Part shown: piece after piece, positions 1 to 8,090 of the stretch
Layout of the letters: each line of letters opens with the position of its first letter
How positions within the stretch are numbered: the stretch's first letter is position 1
Origin: a virus
Length of the DNA: 64,000 nt
Reading direction: 5' to 3' (one strand)
Virus record (IMG/VR): IMGVR_UViG_3300005096_000058
Coordinates: 1-64,000 of that record
The notes under the pieces: generated by a model
What the model saw: only the letters and a program-made list of their open reading frames with translations
What the model was told of the DNA's origin: nothing
Databases searched by the model: none
Made by a program: the position numbers and the translations under genes

Positions 1-96
1 CTTGTTGGGGCTGAAGTTGTTGCTGTTGGTAGCCTTGTTGGGGCTGAAGTTGTTGCTGTTGGTAGCCTTGTTGGGGCTGAAGTTGTTGCTGTTCCG
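1..96 (-). repeat. 33-bp tandem repeat inside the SSB gene
   Basis: Almost three head-to-tail copies of a 33-base unit (1-33, 34-66, 67-93) are identical at the DNA level. Each encodes the 11-residue unit GYQQQQLQPQQ. The array reaches the window edge, so the copy number is unknown. Perfect DNA identity points to recent expansion or slippage. Confidence 0.95.
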
Positions 97-1057
97 CTTG
101 TTCTTGTTGCACCAAGGGCGGCAGCTGCGGAGGCACCGGGAAACCCATATCAACGATGGCTTGGTATTGCTCAGACAGCGTTGGGGGCTTCACAAACTTC
201 GTGAGGTCGTAGAGGTTCTGGAACGCCGGGTAGAAATTCTGGTCGAGAGGGGCTGGGTCCAAGTCGTCAATCGACCATTCGATGTCGAACATCTCCTTCC
301 CTTTTTTTCGCTTCTTGAGGATGAGCGGCCGGCCGTGGTGGGGGTCGACAATACGAGCCAGAGTTCTTGTCTCAATCTTTTTCCAGATGTCGACGTGCAA
401 CCCATTCGGAGCTCGGAAAAGCCATGGTGCAAAAGTCCCATCCGGCATGAAGTGCGACTGATAATGCTCCAGGAGGAGAATTTGGTAGATCGCGCGCTTG
501 CTAAGTTTTCCAGCAGCTGAGGCCCTTTTGGCGTCCACTTCGGAACCACTTTTGAAGAGCATGTTGCGAGAGGCACAGACCCAACACCCGTTGCCAGCGC
601 AAGTGATCCCGGTGCCGCCAGGCTTCTCAGCCGAGCGGTAAAAATGCGAAGGATCTTCGGCGAAATTGAGCGTGCCTGGGGCCCAAGAGGGAAGCAACCA
701 AAGCACGTAGCTGGCTTCATAACCAATTGGTACCTGCGACCACTTGGTTTCCCCGTTAGGGCCCAGGGGAGAGAACCAATGCGTGTCGCTGCCCCCACCC
801 TGTCCCGAGCGGATGCGGGCCATGCGCGCCTGCTCCTCCGCCGCCTTAGCGAACGCACGCTGCACGAGCGCATCGTCAGGCATGTGGACAACGGGGAGTC
901 CCGCGTGCGGCTGTTGTTGAGCCTGCATTTGGGCCTGGGGCGTCTCGGGGACCCAAACGCCTGCCTGGGTCTGCTGCATAGGAACGGTCTGCCGCTGCGT
1001 TTGGGGCTGCTGCTGCGGCACTTGGGGTTGCTGCTGCTGGTAGTAAGGCTGGTTCAT
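1..1057 (-). CDS. gp32-like single-stranded DNA binding protein, partial (3' end off the left edge)
   Basis: The reading frame starts at ATG 1057, nine bases after AGGAG, and stays open to base 1, so the C-terminus is missing. Residues 1-50 are rich in Gln. A core at about 90-320 resembles T4 gp32: a short OB-like region followed by His138, Cys153, Cys158 and Cys161, which matches the His-Cys-Cys-Cys zinc site of T4 gp32. It ends in a region resembling the gp32 core terminus (YDLTKFVKPPTLSEQY). Instead of the usual acidic tail, the visible C-terminus is an 11-residue repeat (GYQQQQLQPQQ). In replication it would coat single strands and recruit partners; it is the last replication gene visible. 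Family assignment is inference from the zinc pattern and layout. Confidence 0.6.
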   Translation of the reverse strand, partial: MNQPYYQQQQPQVPQQQPQTQRQTVPMQQTQAGVWVPETPQAQMQAQQQPHAGLPVVHMPDDALVQRAFAKAAEEQARMARIRSGQGGGSDTHWFSPLGPNGETKWSQVPIGYEASYVLWLLPSWAPGTLNFAEDPSHFYRSAEKPGGTGITCAGNGCWVCASRNMLFKSGSEVDAKRASAAGKLSKRAIYQILLLEHYQSHFMPDGTFAPWLFRAPNGLHVDIWKKIETRTLARIVDPHHGRPLILKKRKKGKEMFDIEWSIDDLDPAPLDQNFYPAFQNLYDLTKFVKPPTLSEQYQAIVDMGFPVPPQLPPLVQQEQAEQQQLQPQQGYQQQQLQPQQGYQQQQLQPQQ

Positions 1058-1111
1058 CGTTCGGGGCTCCTCTGCTTTATGACAACAAGGTGGTGCGGTC
1101 TTTTTCCAAAA

Positions 1112-1627
1112 CTAAATTGAAAGGCCGGTCAGGCTTTGCTCGCCAGCGCGCCACACCCATTTGTGGAGATTTTCGCGTTTGGCCCGGAAGGCACCAACCA
1201 CACCTTTGCACGAGTGCGCGGCCTCCTTGAGCTCCTCCAGCAAACTGTTGATCACGGCGTATTCGGGATCACAGCGGTAGAGATCTTCAAGCTGGGCCGC
1301 GGTCACTTTTTTGCCCGTGGTGGGGTGCTCATCAGCGGCGTGGTCCAGACGGTACCTTGATTTCCAGACGGCGTATTTGCGCTCTTGGTATTGCACGACG
1401 CGTTCGCACTGCGCTTCCAGACGCGACCAATAAGCCACCTCAGCAGTCACGCGTTCGCACTGGCCCCCGAGGTCGTAGTCCAAAATAGAGACGGCGGTCA
1501 CAAGTGCTACCCCCTCGACGACAAGGTGCACGTCGAGCCCGTCCTGTCCGATGACATAAACCGTGAACGGGCGCATTGTCTGCAAAAACTGCATGTAGCC
1601 GCTTGTCGTCGTCACTGATCTGTTCAT
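1112..1627 (-). CDS. Hypothetical replication-module protein, possible UvsY-like mediator
   Basis: The start at ATG 1627 overlaps the polymerase stop as ATGA; an upstream start at 1654 would run into the polymerase gene. The product is 171 residues. Its first half is beta-rich. Its second half is helical and charged (a block with YWSRLEAQCERVVQYQERK, then a Lys-Pro-Thr-like loop HPTTGKKVT, then a long helix ending RAKRENLHKWVW). The size, the helical layout and the position between DNA polymerase and the gp32-like SSB fit a UvsY-type recombination mediator, which loads recombinase onto SSB-coated DNA. No diagnostic motif is visible, so this is a contextual guess; it could be an unrelated small phage protein. 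Confidence 0.45.
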   Translation of the reverse strand: MNRSVTTTSGYMQFLQTMRPFTVYVIGQDGLDVHLVVEGVALVTAVSILDYDLGGQCERVTAEVAYWSRLEAQCERVVQYQERKYAVWKSRYRLDHAADEHPTTGKKVTAAQLEDLYRCDPEYAVINSLLEELKEAAHSCKGVVGAFRAKRENLHKWVWRAGEQSLTGLSI

Positions 1628-3597
1628 ACCGTGATGCTCCGCTTCTCCGACCAATTGGTGTCGGTGTATTCGACGTCAGTCTCAGGCACGATGGGGTGGA
1701 ACTCTTTGAAATCCTCCATCATGTGTTTGATGCTGCGTGATATTTCCAAGAAGTATTGTTGGTGCATGTCGACCTGGATTTCATCGTGGATGGTCGAGCA
1801 CATTTTCAAACCGACGCCGTGTTGGTGGTTCCACCGATGGAGGCGCACGATGCTGGCCTTAGTCAGGTGAGCGGCAGTGCCCTGCACGAGGGTGCCGATA
1901 GCTTGACGTTCGGAACGGCCCCGCTGGTAAGCGTCGAGCGGGTTGGCTATCCCTGGGACGCGGCGCGGTCGTCCAAACATATTCTGAAAGAAGCACCCGT
2001 TCTGCCTGACACCTGCCCAAAACTTTTGGCGGAAGGGGGCGATGTTTGGGTAGCGTTCAAAGAACGTGTCCATGAACCGCTCAGCGTCTTCCAACGGAAT
2101 TTTGGCTTGGCGCGCGAATCCCTTCGCTGAGAGGCAGTATGCCAGGCCGAAATTAATTACTTTAGCGGGCCTGCGTTTCTCCTCGTCACCAAAAACTTCC
2201 CACGCAGTACGGGCGTGAATATCGCCGCCCTTGAGGTAAACGTCGAGCATTGTCGGGTCTTGGCTGTAGTGGGCCAAGACACGTAATTCGATCTGTGAAT
2301 AATCGTAATAACCTCGACACCAACCCGGGCCACGACAAACAAAAGCGCGCTTCACAGACCAAGGGTCAATGCCCCCATCCTTCAACTTCTTGCCGCTGTG
2401 TGCGAGGGCGCGCTTGTCTGAGTCACCTGCGAAATTCTGAAGGTTTGGTTTTTCAGCTGATAAACGGCCGGTGTTTGTACCGGCCTGTTTGAGGTCTCCG
2501 TGCAACAAACCGTCGTAGCCGATGCTGCGTAGAATGCTGTCTGTGTACGTGGTCGAAATCTTGTTGGCTTGTCGCCACTGAAGGATCAGCCCCATAGCCG
2601 GGTGTTCGTCTTCGAAATACTCAAGAACCTCTTTATCCACCGAAAGCGCCTGAGTCTTAGTCTTCTTCCACATACGAAGGCCAAGGCGCTGGCTCATGAC
2701 GTGACGCAATTCCTCGTCGCTGCCTAAGTTGAACTGATAATTTCCCAATGCAGAATATATCTGAGGAGCCAGGCGTGCTTGGGCTTCTTCGGTGACCCGT
2801 TTCAGTTGGTGAATGTAATCGACGTCGAGGGGGAGACCGTTCTCCTCCATCTCCACAAGTGCGGCGGTCAGGTCTATTTCTAGATCGTAGGTGCTCGCGT
2901 AGTCTTGTCGGATGTTGTTGGCGTCGTAGTGCTCACCTAATTCCCAGGTGAACTCCGTGTCAAAGCAAGCGTAGATACCAGTCGTCTGGACGGGGAGGTG
3001 ACTGTACCCAAAGTTGTCGCGGTACTCATTTTTCCCAAACGGGCTGTCCTTGACCAAGCGATTGAGTTCGTTGTCGAGAATGGCCTCGTAGACCAAGGCG
3101 TCTGGGCGACCTAGATCCAGGTTGGCTCGGGACTTCAGTGCGAGGGGCATGTTCTCGTCAGAGAGCATGGCTTCGATCATCGTGTCCCTGCGGGGGCCCA
3201 GCATGTCGATGCCGTCGGCGCGAACCATGTGCCAATCGAATTTGGCGTTATGACAAATCTTCCCAATGTTGGGGTTCTGGACGACGTCACGTATGCCCCA
3301 AAGGGCTAATTCTTCGTCTAGCTGATCCTCTCCGGTTTGGTGCCTGAACGGGACGTACCAAGACTGCAGCGCGCCGTCTGGGCGACAGGTAAAGGAGGCC
3401 CCACACATGCGCGCGTGGCGATACCAAGCCGTGCCGCTGGTCTCAGTATCGAACGCCACCCAGTCTTGCCGCAGCAACACGGCCATCATCTCTTGAAACT
3501 GTTGCTGCGATGTCACCACTTGCCTGCGGGGGTCATGCGCTTTGGCGTGATAGTCAAACGCACGCGTCTGGACGTAGTGGTGCAAGTTCCCCGACAA
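1624..3597 (-). CDS. DNA polymerase, family A, with 3'-5' exonuclease
   Basis: This is the replicative polymerase. Exonuclease motifs are intact: WVAFDTETSG (DxE near residues 50-52), CHNAKFDWH, and YACFDTEFTWE. Polymerase motif A is DYSQIELRVLAH (about 431), motif B is KVINFGLAYC (about 477), and motif C is TIHDEIQVD (about 604). The frame is open to 3723, but the preceding gene stops at 3602. The best start is TTG 3597, ten bases after GGAGG at the end of that gene, giving about 657 residues. It lies between the H1-like/DUF2924 gene and the UvsY-like candidate in one operon. All catalytic acids look present, so it should be an active proofreading enzyme. Confidence 0.95.
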   Translation of the reverse strand: MSGNLHHYVQTRAFDYHAKAHDPRRQVVTSQQQFQEMMAVLLRQDWVAFDTETSGTAWYRHARMCGASFTCRPDGALQSWYVPFRHQTGEDQLDEELALWGIRDVVQNPNIGKICHNAKFDWHMVRADGIDMLGPRRDTMIEAMLSDENMPLALKSRANLDLGRPDALVYEAILDNELNRLVKDSPFGKNEYRDNFGYSHLPVQTTGIYACFDTEFTWELGEHYDANNIRQDYASTYDLEIDLTAALVEMEENGLPLDVDYIHQLKRVTEEAQARLAPQIYSALGNYQFNLGSDEELRHVMSQRLGLRMWKKTKTQALSVDKEVLEYFEDEHPAMGLILQWRQANKISTTYTDSILRSIGYDGLLHGDLKQAGTNTGRLSAEKPNLQNFAGDSDKRALAHSGKKLKDGGIDPWSVKRAFVCRGPGWCRGYYDYSQIELRVLAHYSQDPTMLDVYLKGGDIHARTAWEVFGDEEKRRPAKVINFGLAYCLSAKGFARQAKIPLEDAERFMDTFFERYPNIAPFRQKFWAGVRQNGCFFQNMFGRPRRVPGIANPLDAYQRGRSERQAIGTLVQGTAAHLTKASIVRLHRWNHQHGVGLKMCSTIHDEIQVDMHQQYFLEISRSIKHMMEDFKEFHPIVPETDVEYTDTNWSEKRSITV

Positions 3598-3601
3598 GGC
3601 T

Positions 3602-4633
3602 TTACAGCCTCCAGAACTTTGGGGAGCTCCAGTTGGCCATCGCGCGCTTGCCTGAGTTGTCGCCTTGACGGTCGTACTCCTGAGTGCCTGCGATGTGTAC
3701 GACGGTGCTGTAGAGCGTCTCAAACTTCTTACCGTCGAGCTTGTAGCCGTTTGTTAGGACGGTCACCTTCCACAGCTTGCCCCCAAACTCGCGCTCCAAA
3801 ACTGTGCCAGTTTCCAGTGCCGCAACCTTGGGGGAGCGGGCTCGCTCACGTTCAAACCTGGAAAGCGTTCCTTTTTTTGCAACCTTCTTTTTGGTGGCGG
3901 CCTTTTTTGTGGCGGCTTTCTTAACGGTTGGTTTTTTGGGGGCGGGTACCGGGACTGCCTTCTTTTTAGCCGCGACTTTCTTTTTCGGGGGAGCTTTCGC
4001 TCGGACCTTTGGTGGGGGCGCAGTCTTCTTGGTAGATTTCTTCTTTGCTGCTTTTTTCTTGGCGGGTTTGATCACCGCTTCGGTTGGTAGGGAAAAGCTT
4101 TGCGTTTCAGGCTCAGGACCACCCAACACCAAGGACAAACCCCCGACAGCGGCGGGGTCTACTGGCGTGTTAGTTGGTCCTTGTTTTTTTAGCGCCTCCA
4201 GAAGTTCGGCACTGGGTGACGCCTGCGGCGGTAAGAATTTCTCAATCGGGTTGCCCTCGGTTCCCGCGCGCCAACGACCCGTCGGATGGCCGCCCTTGTT
4301 TCGCTCCAAAAATCCTAAGAGCTTCCGGCCGATGGTGACGCCATCGACACACTCCGCACCCATACCCTCAGCGACATCGGCATCGCCAGCTACGGCACCA
4401 TTCTGCACCTGCGATTTACCAAGCTTTTGCTCCTCGATGTTGGTGATTTTTCGCGCAATGACCATGAGGCATCGATCGCGCACAAGACAGACGCCCATAC
4501 ACACGGAGCCGCCCTCAGCGTCACGATCGTCCTCAAACGCAATTCCAAAGCACTCGTACTCGCGAGAAATTCGCTTGTCGTTCCAGCTCCGCGGATCTCG
4601 GACCTCACCACTCACTTCTGCTGCTTCACTCAT
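3602..4633 (-). CDS. Lys/Ala/Pro-rich histone H1-like linker protein with DUF2924-like C-terminus
   Basis: I chose ATG 4633; the frame extends to a TTG at 4654 overlapping the upstream gene. The product is about 343 residues in three parts. The N-terminus (about 1-140) has several Cys (ECFGIAF, CMGVCLVRDRC) and is unrecognised. The middle (about 185-265) is a low-complexity run of Lys, Ala and Pro with AAKKKSTKK and VKKAATKKAATKKK repeats, like histone H1 tails. The C-terminus (about 275-343) has GTVLEREFGGKLWKVTVL, then GYKLDGKKFETLYSTVVHIAGT, interrupted here only by normal residues, and ends in WSSPKFWRL, a layout I recognise from DUF2924. It probably binds DNA or RNA. Its place in the replication operon suggests a role in template compaction or transcription, which is inference. 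Confidence 0.6.
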   Translation of the reverse strand: MSEAAEVSGEVRDPRSWNDKRISREYECFGIAFEDDRDAEGGSVCMGVCLVRDRCLMVIARKITNIEEQKLGKSQVQNGAVAGDADVAEGMGAECVDGVTIGRKLLGFLERNKGGHPTGRWRAGTEGNPIEKFLPPQASPSAELLEALKKQGPTNTPVDPAAVGGLSLVLGGPEPETQSFSLPTEAVIKPAKKKAAKKKSTKKTAPPPKVRAKAPPKKKVAAKKKAVPVPAPKKPTVKKAATKKAATKKKVAKKGTLSRFERERARSPKVAALETGTVLEREFGGKLWKVTVLTNGYKLDGKKFETLYSTVVHIAGTQEYDRQGDNSGKRAMANWSSPKFWRL

Positions 4634-4646
4634 CAGTTTTTCTCTC

Positions 4647-5162
4647 TCAGCCAATCAAGGCTGAAGCTGCAGCGCGGGCCGCAGCCAGACGGTTGTACCA
4701 ACTCTGCCGGGTCACCCCGAGGTCGGCGGATGCTTGGCGCCAGTTTGACGACAGCGCACGCTGGATCACATCCTTGTGCTCCGGGGACAGTCCCGCGTCC
4801 AGACGCCTAAGGCAATAACAGTCTTCCAGACGATGGGATTGCTGAGATTGCTGGCCATCGGCGAAAGTTTCAATTTGCCCCGCACAGTCGACAAGCCGTC
4901 TGGATTGCACGGTGGCGGCGCGCCTAAAATTGCGGGCGTGGTTCCAGAGTGACGCGTAGACGAAGGCCGCAGGTCGAGTTCCATCAGCAGCCAACACCTC
5001 GCACGCCTTCAAATGGAGCTCCTGTTCCAAATCCTGCAACGTATTGCCGTGCGGGTCAGCCGAAGATCCCCGCATGGATCGGAACGCAAAACGGGCCACT
5101 TTTTTCACCTCGGAGGCAGAGGGGTACGCTCGCGCCGTGGATGGCGCGTGATTGGTTCTCAT
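4647..5162 (-). CDS. Sigma-70-like / helix-turn-helix transcription factor
   Basis: The start at ATG 5162 follows GGGAG with good spacing. The product is 171 residues. Residues 42-82 (TLQDLEQELHLKACEVL and YASLWNHARNFRRA) resemble sigma region 2, where DLxQE is typical. Residues 122-163 (LSPEHKDVIQRAL, then WRQASADLGVTRQSWYNRL) resemble the region 4 helix-turn-helix. The middle is short and Gln-rich. It could redirect host RNA polymerase to phage middle or late promoters. It is preceded by two stem-loops and overlaps the start region of the H1-like gene. It could be a sigma-like regulator without core-binding activity. Confidence 0.55.
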   Translation of the reverse strand: MRTNHAPSTARAYPSASEVKKVARFAFRSMRGSSADPHGNTLQDLEQELHLKACEVLAADGTRPAAFVYASLWNHARNFRRAATVQSRRLVDCAGQIETFADGQQSQQSHRLEDCYCLRRLDAGLSPEHKDVIQRALSSNWRQASADLGVTRQSWYNRLAAARAAASALIG

Positions 5163-5184
5163 GGTTGTTTTCTCCCTTTATTTA

Positions 5185-5221
5185 GAGCCGTTCGGCTCCG
5201 TGTCGACGGGGTGACCCCGTC
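5185..5221 (-). other. Two adjacent stem-loops between genes
   Basis: Two inverted repeats lie between the 5231-5482 gene and the sigma-like gene: GAGCCG/CGGCTC at 5185-5198 and GACGGGG/CCCCGTC with a three-base loop at 5205-5221. On the transcript they fall just upstream of the GGGAG ribosome site. No U-run follows, so an intrinsic terminator is unlikely. An RNA processing, stability or attenuation element is more plausible. Confidence 0.5.
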
Positions 5222-5230
5222 AACGGTTAA

Positions 5231-5482
5231 CTAGAGGCCAGCCCTGGCCTCACTCAATTCTCTGTTGAATTCTTTCTCCAGCGCATCCAGAACGCTGCGG
5301 GGCGCCTTGACCGCGCGAGCCAAAAGCACTCCTTTGGTCAAGATCGCGAGGACGAAAAACGCATTGCGTGAGACACCCGCGTCGATGAGCAGCCGATCGA
5401 GGGTGGCCTGCGCGCGGCGGCCGAATCGGATTGTGGTTTTGAGAGCCACGTCTTGGCGCAATTTGGGATTAGCTTTTGCCAC
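5231..5482 (-). CDS. Small basic protein, possibly ribbon-helix-helix
   Basis: The start is GTG 5482, five bases after GGAG. The 83-residue product has a basic N-terminal strand (VALKTTIRFGRRAQ) followed by two predicted helices (ATLDRLLIDAGVSRNAFFVLAIL). That order, a strand then two helices beginning near residue 15, fits ribbon-helix-helix DNA-binding proteins. It sits directly after the primase gene with a nine-base gap. A regulatory role is inference; no close family is recognised. Confidence 0.5.
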   Translation of the reverse strand: MAKANPKLRQDVALKTTIRFGRRAQATLDRLLIDAGVSRNAFFVLAILTKGVLLARAVKAPRSVLDALEKEFNRELSEARAGL

Positions 5483-5491
5483 TTGTTCTCC

Positions 5492-6580
5492 TCACAGAAG
5501 CAGATGTCCAGATGAATAGGGGCGGGCATGGGCGCGGTAAGCCTTGAGCTCTTCGCGCGTGTAATCTCCAGGATCTCCCTGGGGGAGGAACACAATGCGC
5601 ACCTCCATGAACGCCGCTAGCTGGGCTGAGGCGGCGATCATCGCCTCCCAGGCGCCTGCGGGCTCCTTTGCGCTTGGTCCGTCCCACATGAAGTCCACCG
5701 CCCGCACGTTGGCTCTGACCAAGCGGGCGATTTGCTGAGAGCTCAGCTGTTTGCCGAAGGTGGCCACGGCGTCTGGGCCCGTGCGTATGCACGACGTGGG
5801 GCCCTCCGTGATACATACACGAGGGTAGCGGGCGGCCTGTTCTAAATTTAGAAGCACGTCGCCTGAGCCGTAAAACCTGATCCCATTGCGTTCGGCAGCG
5901 GGGTTCAGCGTCTTGCGGAACTTGTCTTTGTCGACAGATCCATCCCGCCGCACAAAGGGCCGAGACACATGCTCGTGCTCGTCCCACATTGCTCGCGCTT
6001 GCCAGTAGATGCATTTGTCCTGCTCCCAGACCGGAAAAACTAAACGGTTCGCCAACCACCCAGACGAGCACCAGCCGAGGCCGAATTGGCGCACATCCTC
6101 GGGGGTGATGCCCCTCCGGGCAAGGTAAGGCATATTGCCCGCGATAGCAACAGTTTCTTGGGGCAAGCCTGTGGGCTGTGCTGGGGCTCGCTCGGTGCGG
6201 TTTTGGAACGCGGGTTCTGGGAGAACGTCAGGGGAGCCTAGCGCGTGGCTCACAAATTCTGCGATGCGCTGAAGGGCTTCGGGTGTGTTGAGACCCTCCA
6301 TCCACTTTACAAGCCCTAGAGAGCCCCCTGCCCCCTCGTCGGCTGTCTTCTTGCCCAGAGCATCTATTTTGTATTTCTCGCAGCGAAAACATCGCCAGCG
6401 ACCTGAGCGCACGTTCACCGTCAATTTCACCAAGCCACACTTTGGGCACGGCACCAGATATTCACTGCGCCCTTCGCGCTCTGGCCCGAAGGTGCGCACG
6501 TAGCTTTCGATGTCGAAACGCTGAAGCAGAAGTTCGATGTCAGGCCTCAATACCAGATCCCGCGGCCAGCCCACATGCAC
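5492..6580 (-). CDS. DNA primase, zinc-finger plus TOPRIM type
   Basis: This primase makes RNA primers for replication. The N-terminal zinc ribbon has Cys45-x2-Cys48 (CPKC) and Cys64-x2-Cys67 (CFRC), as in DnaG-type CHC2 domains. A middle domain (LARRGITPEDVRQFGLGW, then RLVFPVWEQD and IYWQARAM) matches the DnaG core. The TOPRIM glutamate is in CITEGPTS (about 262). The second acidic motif is degenerate (FMWDGPSA), and a later GDPGDY follows. The annotated start is GTG 6580; no strong ribosome site is seen, and GTG 6574 or a downstream TTG are alternatives. It follows the DnaB-like helicase, the usual partner, in the same operon. Confidence 0.88.
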   Translation of the reverse strand: MHVGWPRDLVLRPDIELLLQRFDIESYVRTFGPEREGRSEYLVPCPKCGLVKLTVNVRSGRWRCFRCEKYKIDALGKKTADEGAGGSLGLVKWMEGLNTPEALQRIAEFVSHALGSPDVLPEPAFQNRTERAPAQPTGLPQETVAIAGNMPYLARRGITPEDVRQFGLGWCSSGWLANRLVFPVWEQDKCIYWQARAMWDEHEHVSRPFVRRDGSVDKDKFRKTLNPAAERNGIRFYGSGDVLLNLEQAARYPRVCITEGPTSCIRTGPDAVATFGKQLSSQQIARLVRANVRAVDFMWDGPSAKEPAGAWEAMIAASAQLAAFMEVRIVFLPQGDPGDYTREELKAYRAHARPYSSGHLLL

Positions 6581-6617
6581 AACATCCAGACGCCGAGCTC
6601 ATTATAAGGATCATCGA

Positions 6618-8090
6618 TCACTGCACACCCGTTTTCTGCTGCCAGCCGCCACCCGGGGCGGCATAGCCCAAAGCAGGCGCAGCGTGAGCCGTCGTTTGGT
6701 TCATCGTCGCTGGAAGGTCGACCGCGCCGCCGATCTTCATGCGCTGGAAATCACAAGCCACCAGCATCTCGACGTCGGCGGCGTTGTCCCGCAACAATTC
6801 CAGATAGAGGCGCATCACACCTTGTCGGCGTTCTTCGCGGGTCTGGTTGATCGAGCCGACCATGTCCGCGATGCGCACTTTGGCGTAGCAGTCGGCGATG
6901 TCTTTGCTTTTGAGAATGTCCTGGACGTCGTCAAAGTTAGCGTCTTTGGGTCGCTGCACTTGACTAGCTGTCCAGACGGCGAAGCCACGGTTGGCCAAGC
7001 TTTTAAGATCTTGGAATGACGATTTCTGCGAGTCCGTGTCTGATTTGTACCCCCCGGGGCGGGGGCGCCCGTCCAGCAAATCGCAATAATCGACGATGAT
7101 GACGTCGGGGGACCAACCGTGCACTTGCTTCAATTCACGCATCTCATTCCAGATGTGCGTGATGTTGAAGTCCCAGTCGTCGGTGAAGGCACGCACGACG
7201 CATTGGCTGCGCAACATCTGCATCTCTTGGTAGGCCATCGCATACCGAGCCGCATCGATCTCACCCGCACGCACGTTCGTGTAGAGTTCGTCGGTGAAGA
7301 CGGTGTCATAGCGATCAGCGATGTAGCCGCCGCTCCCCTCCAGCGGAATGTGCAACACCTTTCGATTGTACGCGCGCAAGGCTACCGCGCCCTTGTTGAC
7401 TAAAAAAGTAGTTTTCCCAGCTTTAGGTCTGGACAACCACACGCCCAAGAACCCCGGGTGGGCGCCACCACCTAAAGCCTTGTCGAGAGCGGGAATCCCT
7501 GTGCCTGTGTGGCGGCCCTGCATCTCCAGCGATTGCCGCTTGATATGTCGATCAGCGAGTTCGTCCATGAGCCACTGCCGATCGGGAGTCTCCCACGAAA
7601 CTGAACGCAATGAATCCAGACGTTCCTGCATGAAATCATATGCGGCGTCGACCTTGCCCGCATTGAACAGGTCGCGTGAATCGATGTATGCCTCACGGAA
7701 CACCTGCCGTTTGATGAAATCTAAAGTCTTGTCGCGCAGCCAAGGTTCGTCCGTGACTGGCCGCTCGATCACACCCTGCAGCACGGCTGCGTACACGGGC
7801 TGGAGGTTGGGGTCGAGCGAACGCACTTGGTCAATAACAACGGGGAGCGTAGGGAATGCGCCGTAGCTAGAGGCGTACCACTGCGAAAACCCGAAGCTCC
7901 AAGCCATGGCTTCGTTCTGGAAAAACTTTGGTTGAAGGTATTTGGCCACCTGTCTGGAGAAGCCGCTGTCCTCTAGTAGGAGTCTGATCAACATGCCCTG
8001 GAATTCCACCCCGAAGACAGAGCCTAGATCTTGCGCCTCCGGTTGTGGGTGGGGCCTCTGTTGGTAGAGCGTGACCGGGCGCCTATCCAT
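6618..8090 (-). CDS. Replicative DNA helicase, DnaB-like
   Basis: This 490-residue RecA-fold helicase unwinds DNA ahead of the fork. A Walker A motif lies near residue 220 (SRPKAGKTTF) and a Walker B near 328 (VIIVDYCDLL), followed by a sensor/strand pattern ending in TASQVQRP and later INQTREER. The N-terminal half (1-190) is helical, as in DnaB. The C-terminal 40 residues are low-complexity Ala/Gly/Gln. Its start at 8090 overlaps the end of the upstream gene by eight bases. The primase follows 37 bases downstream. Confidence 0.92.
   Translation of the reverse strand: MDRRPVTLYQQRPHPQPEAQDLGSVFGVEFQGMLIRLLLEDSGFSRQVAKYLQPKFFQNEAMAWSFGFSQWYASSYGAFPTLPVVIDQVRSLDPNLQPVYAAVLQGVIERPVTDEPWLRDKTLDFIKRQVFREAYIDSRDLFNAGKVDAAYDFMQERLDSLRSVSWETPDRQWLMDELADRHIKRQSLEMQGRHTGTGIPALDKALGGGAHPGFLGVWLSRPKAGKTTFLVNKGAVALRAYNRKVLHIPLEGSGGYIADRYDTVFTDELYTNVRAGEIDAARYAMAYQEMQMLRSQCVVRAFTDDWDFNITHIWNEMRELKQVHGWSPDVIIVDYCDLLDGRPRPGGYKSDTDSQKSSFQDLKSLANRGFAVWTASQVQRPKDANFDDVQDILKSKDIADCYAKVRIADMVGSINQTREERRQGVMRLYLELLRDNAADVEMLVACDFQRMKIGGAVDLPATMNQTTAHAAPALGYAAPGGGWQQKTGVQ

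Noticed and set aside
2-891. Plus-strand and off-frame minus-strand open frames over the SSB gene
   Set aside because: They mirror the Gln-rich repeat or run in the wrong frame. The true minus-strand frame from 1057 has a zinc site and ribosome site.
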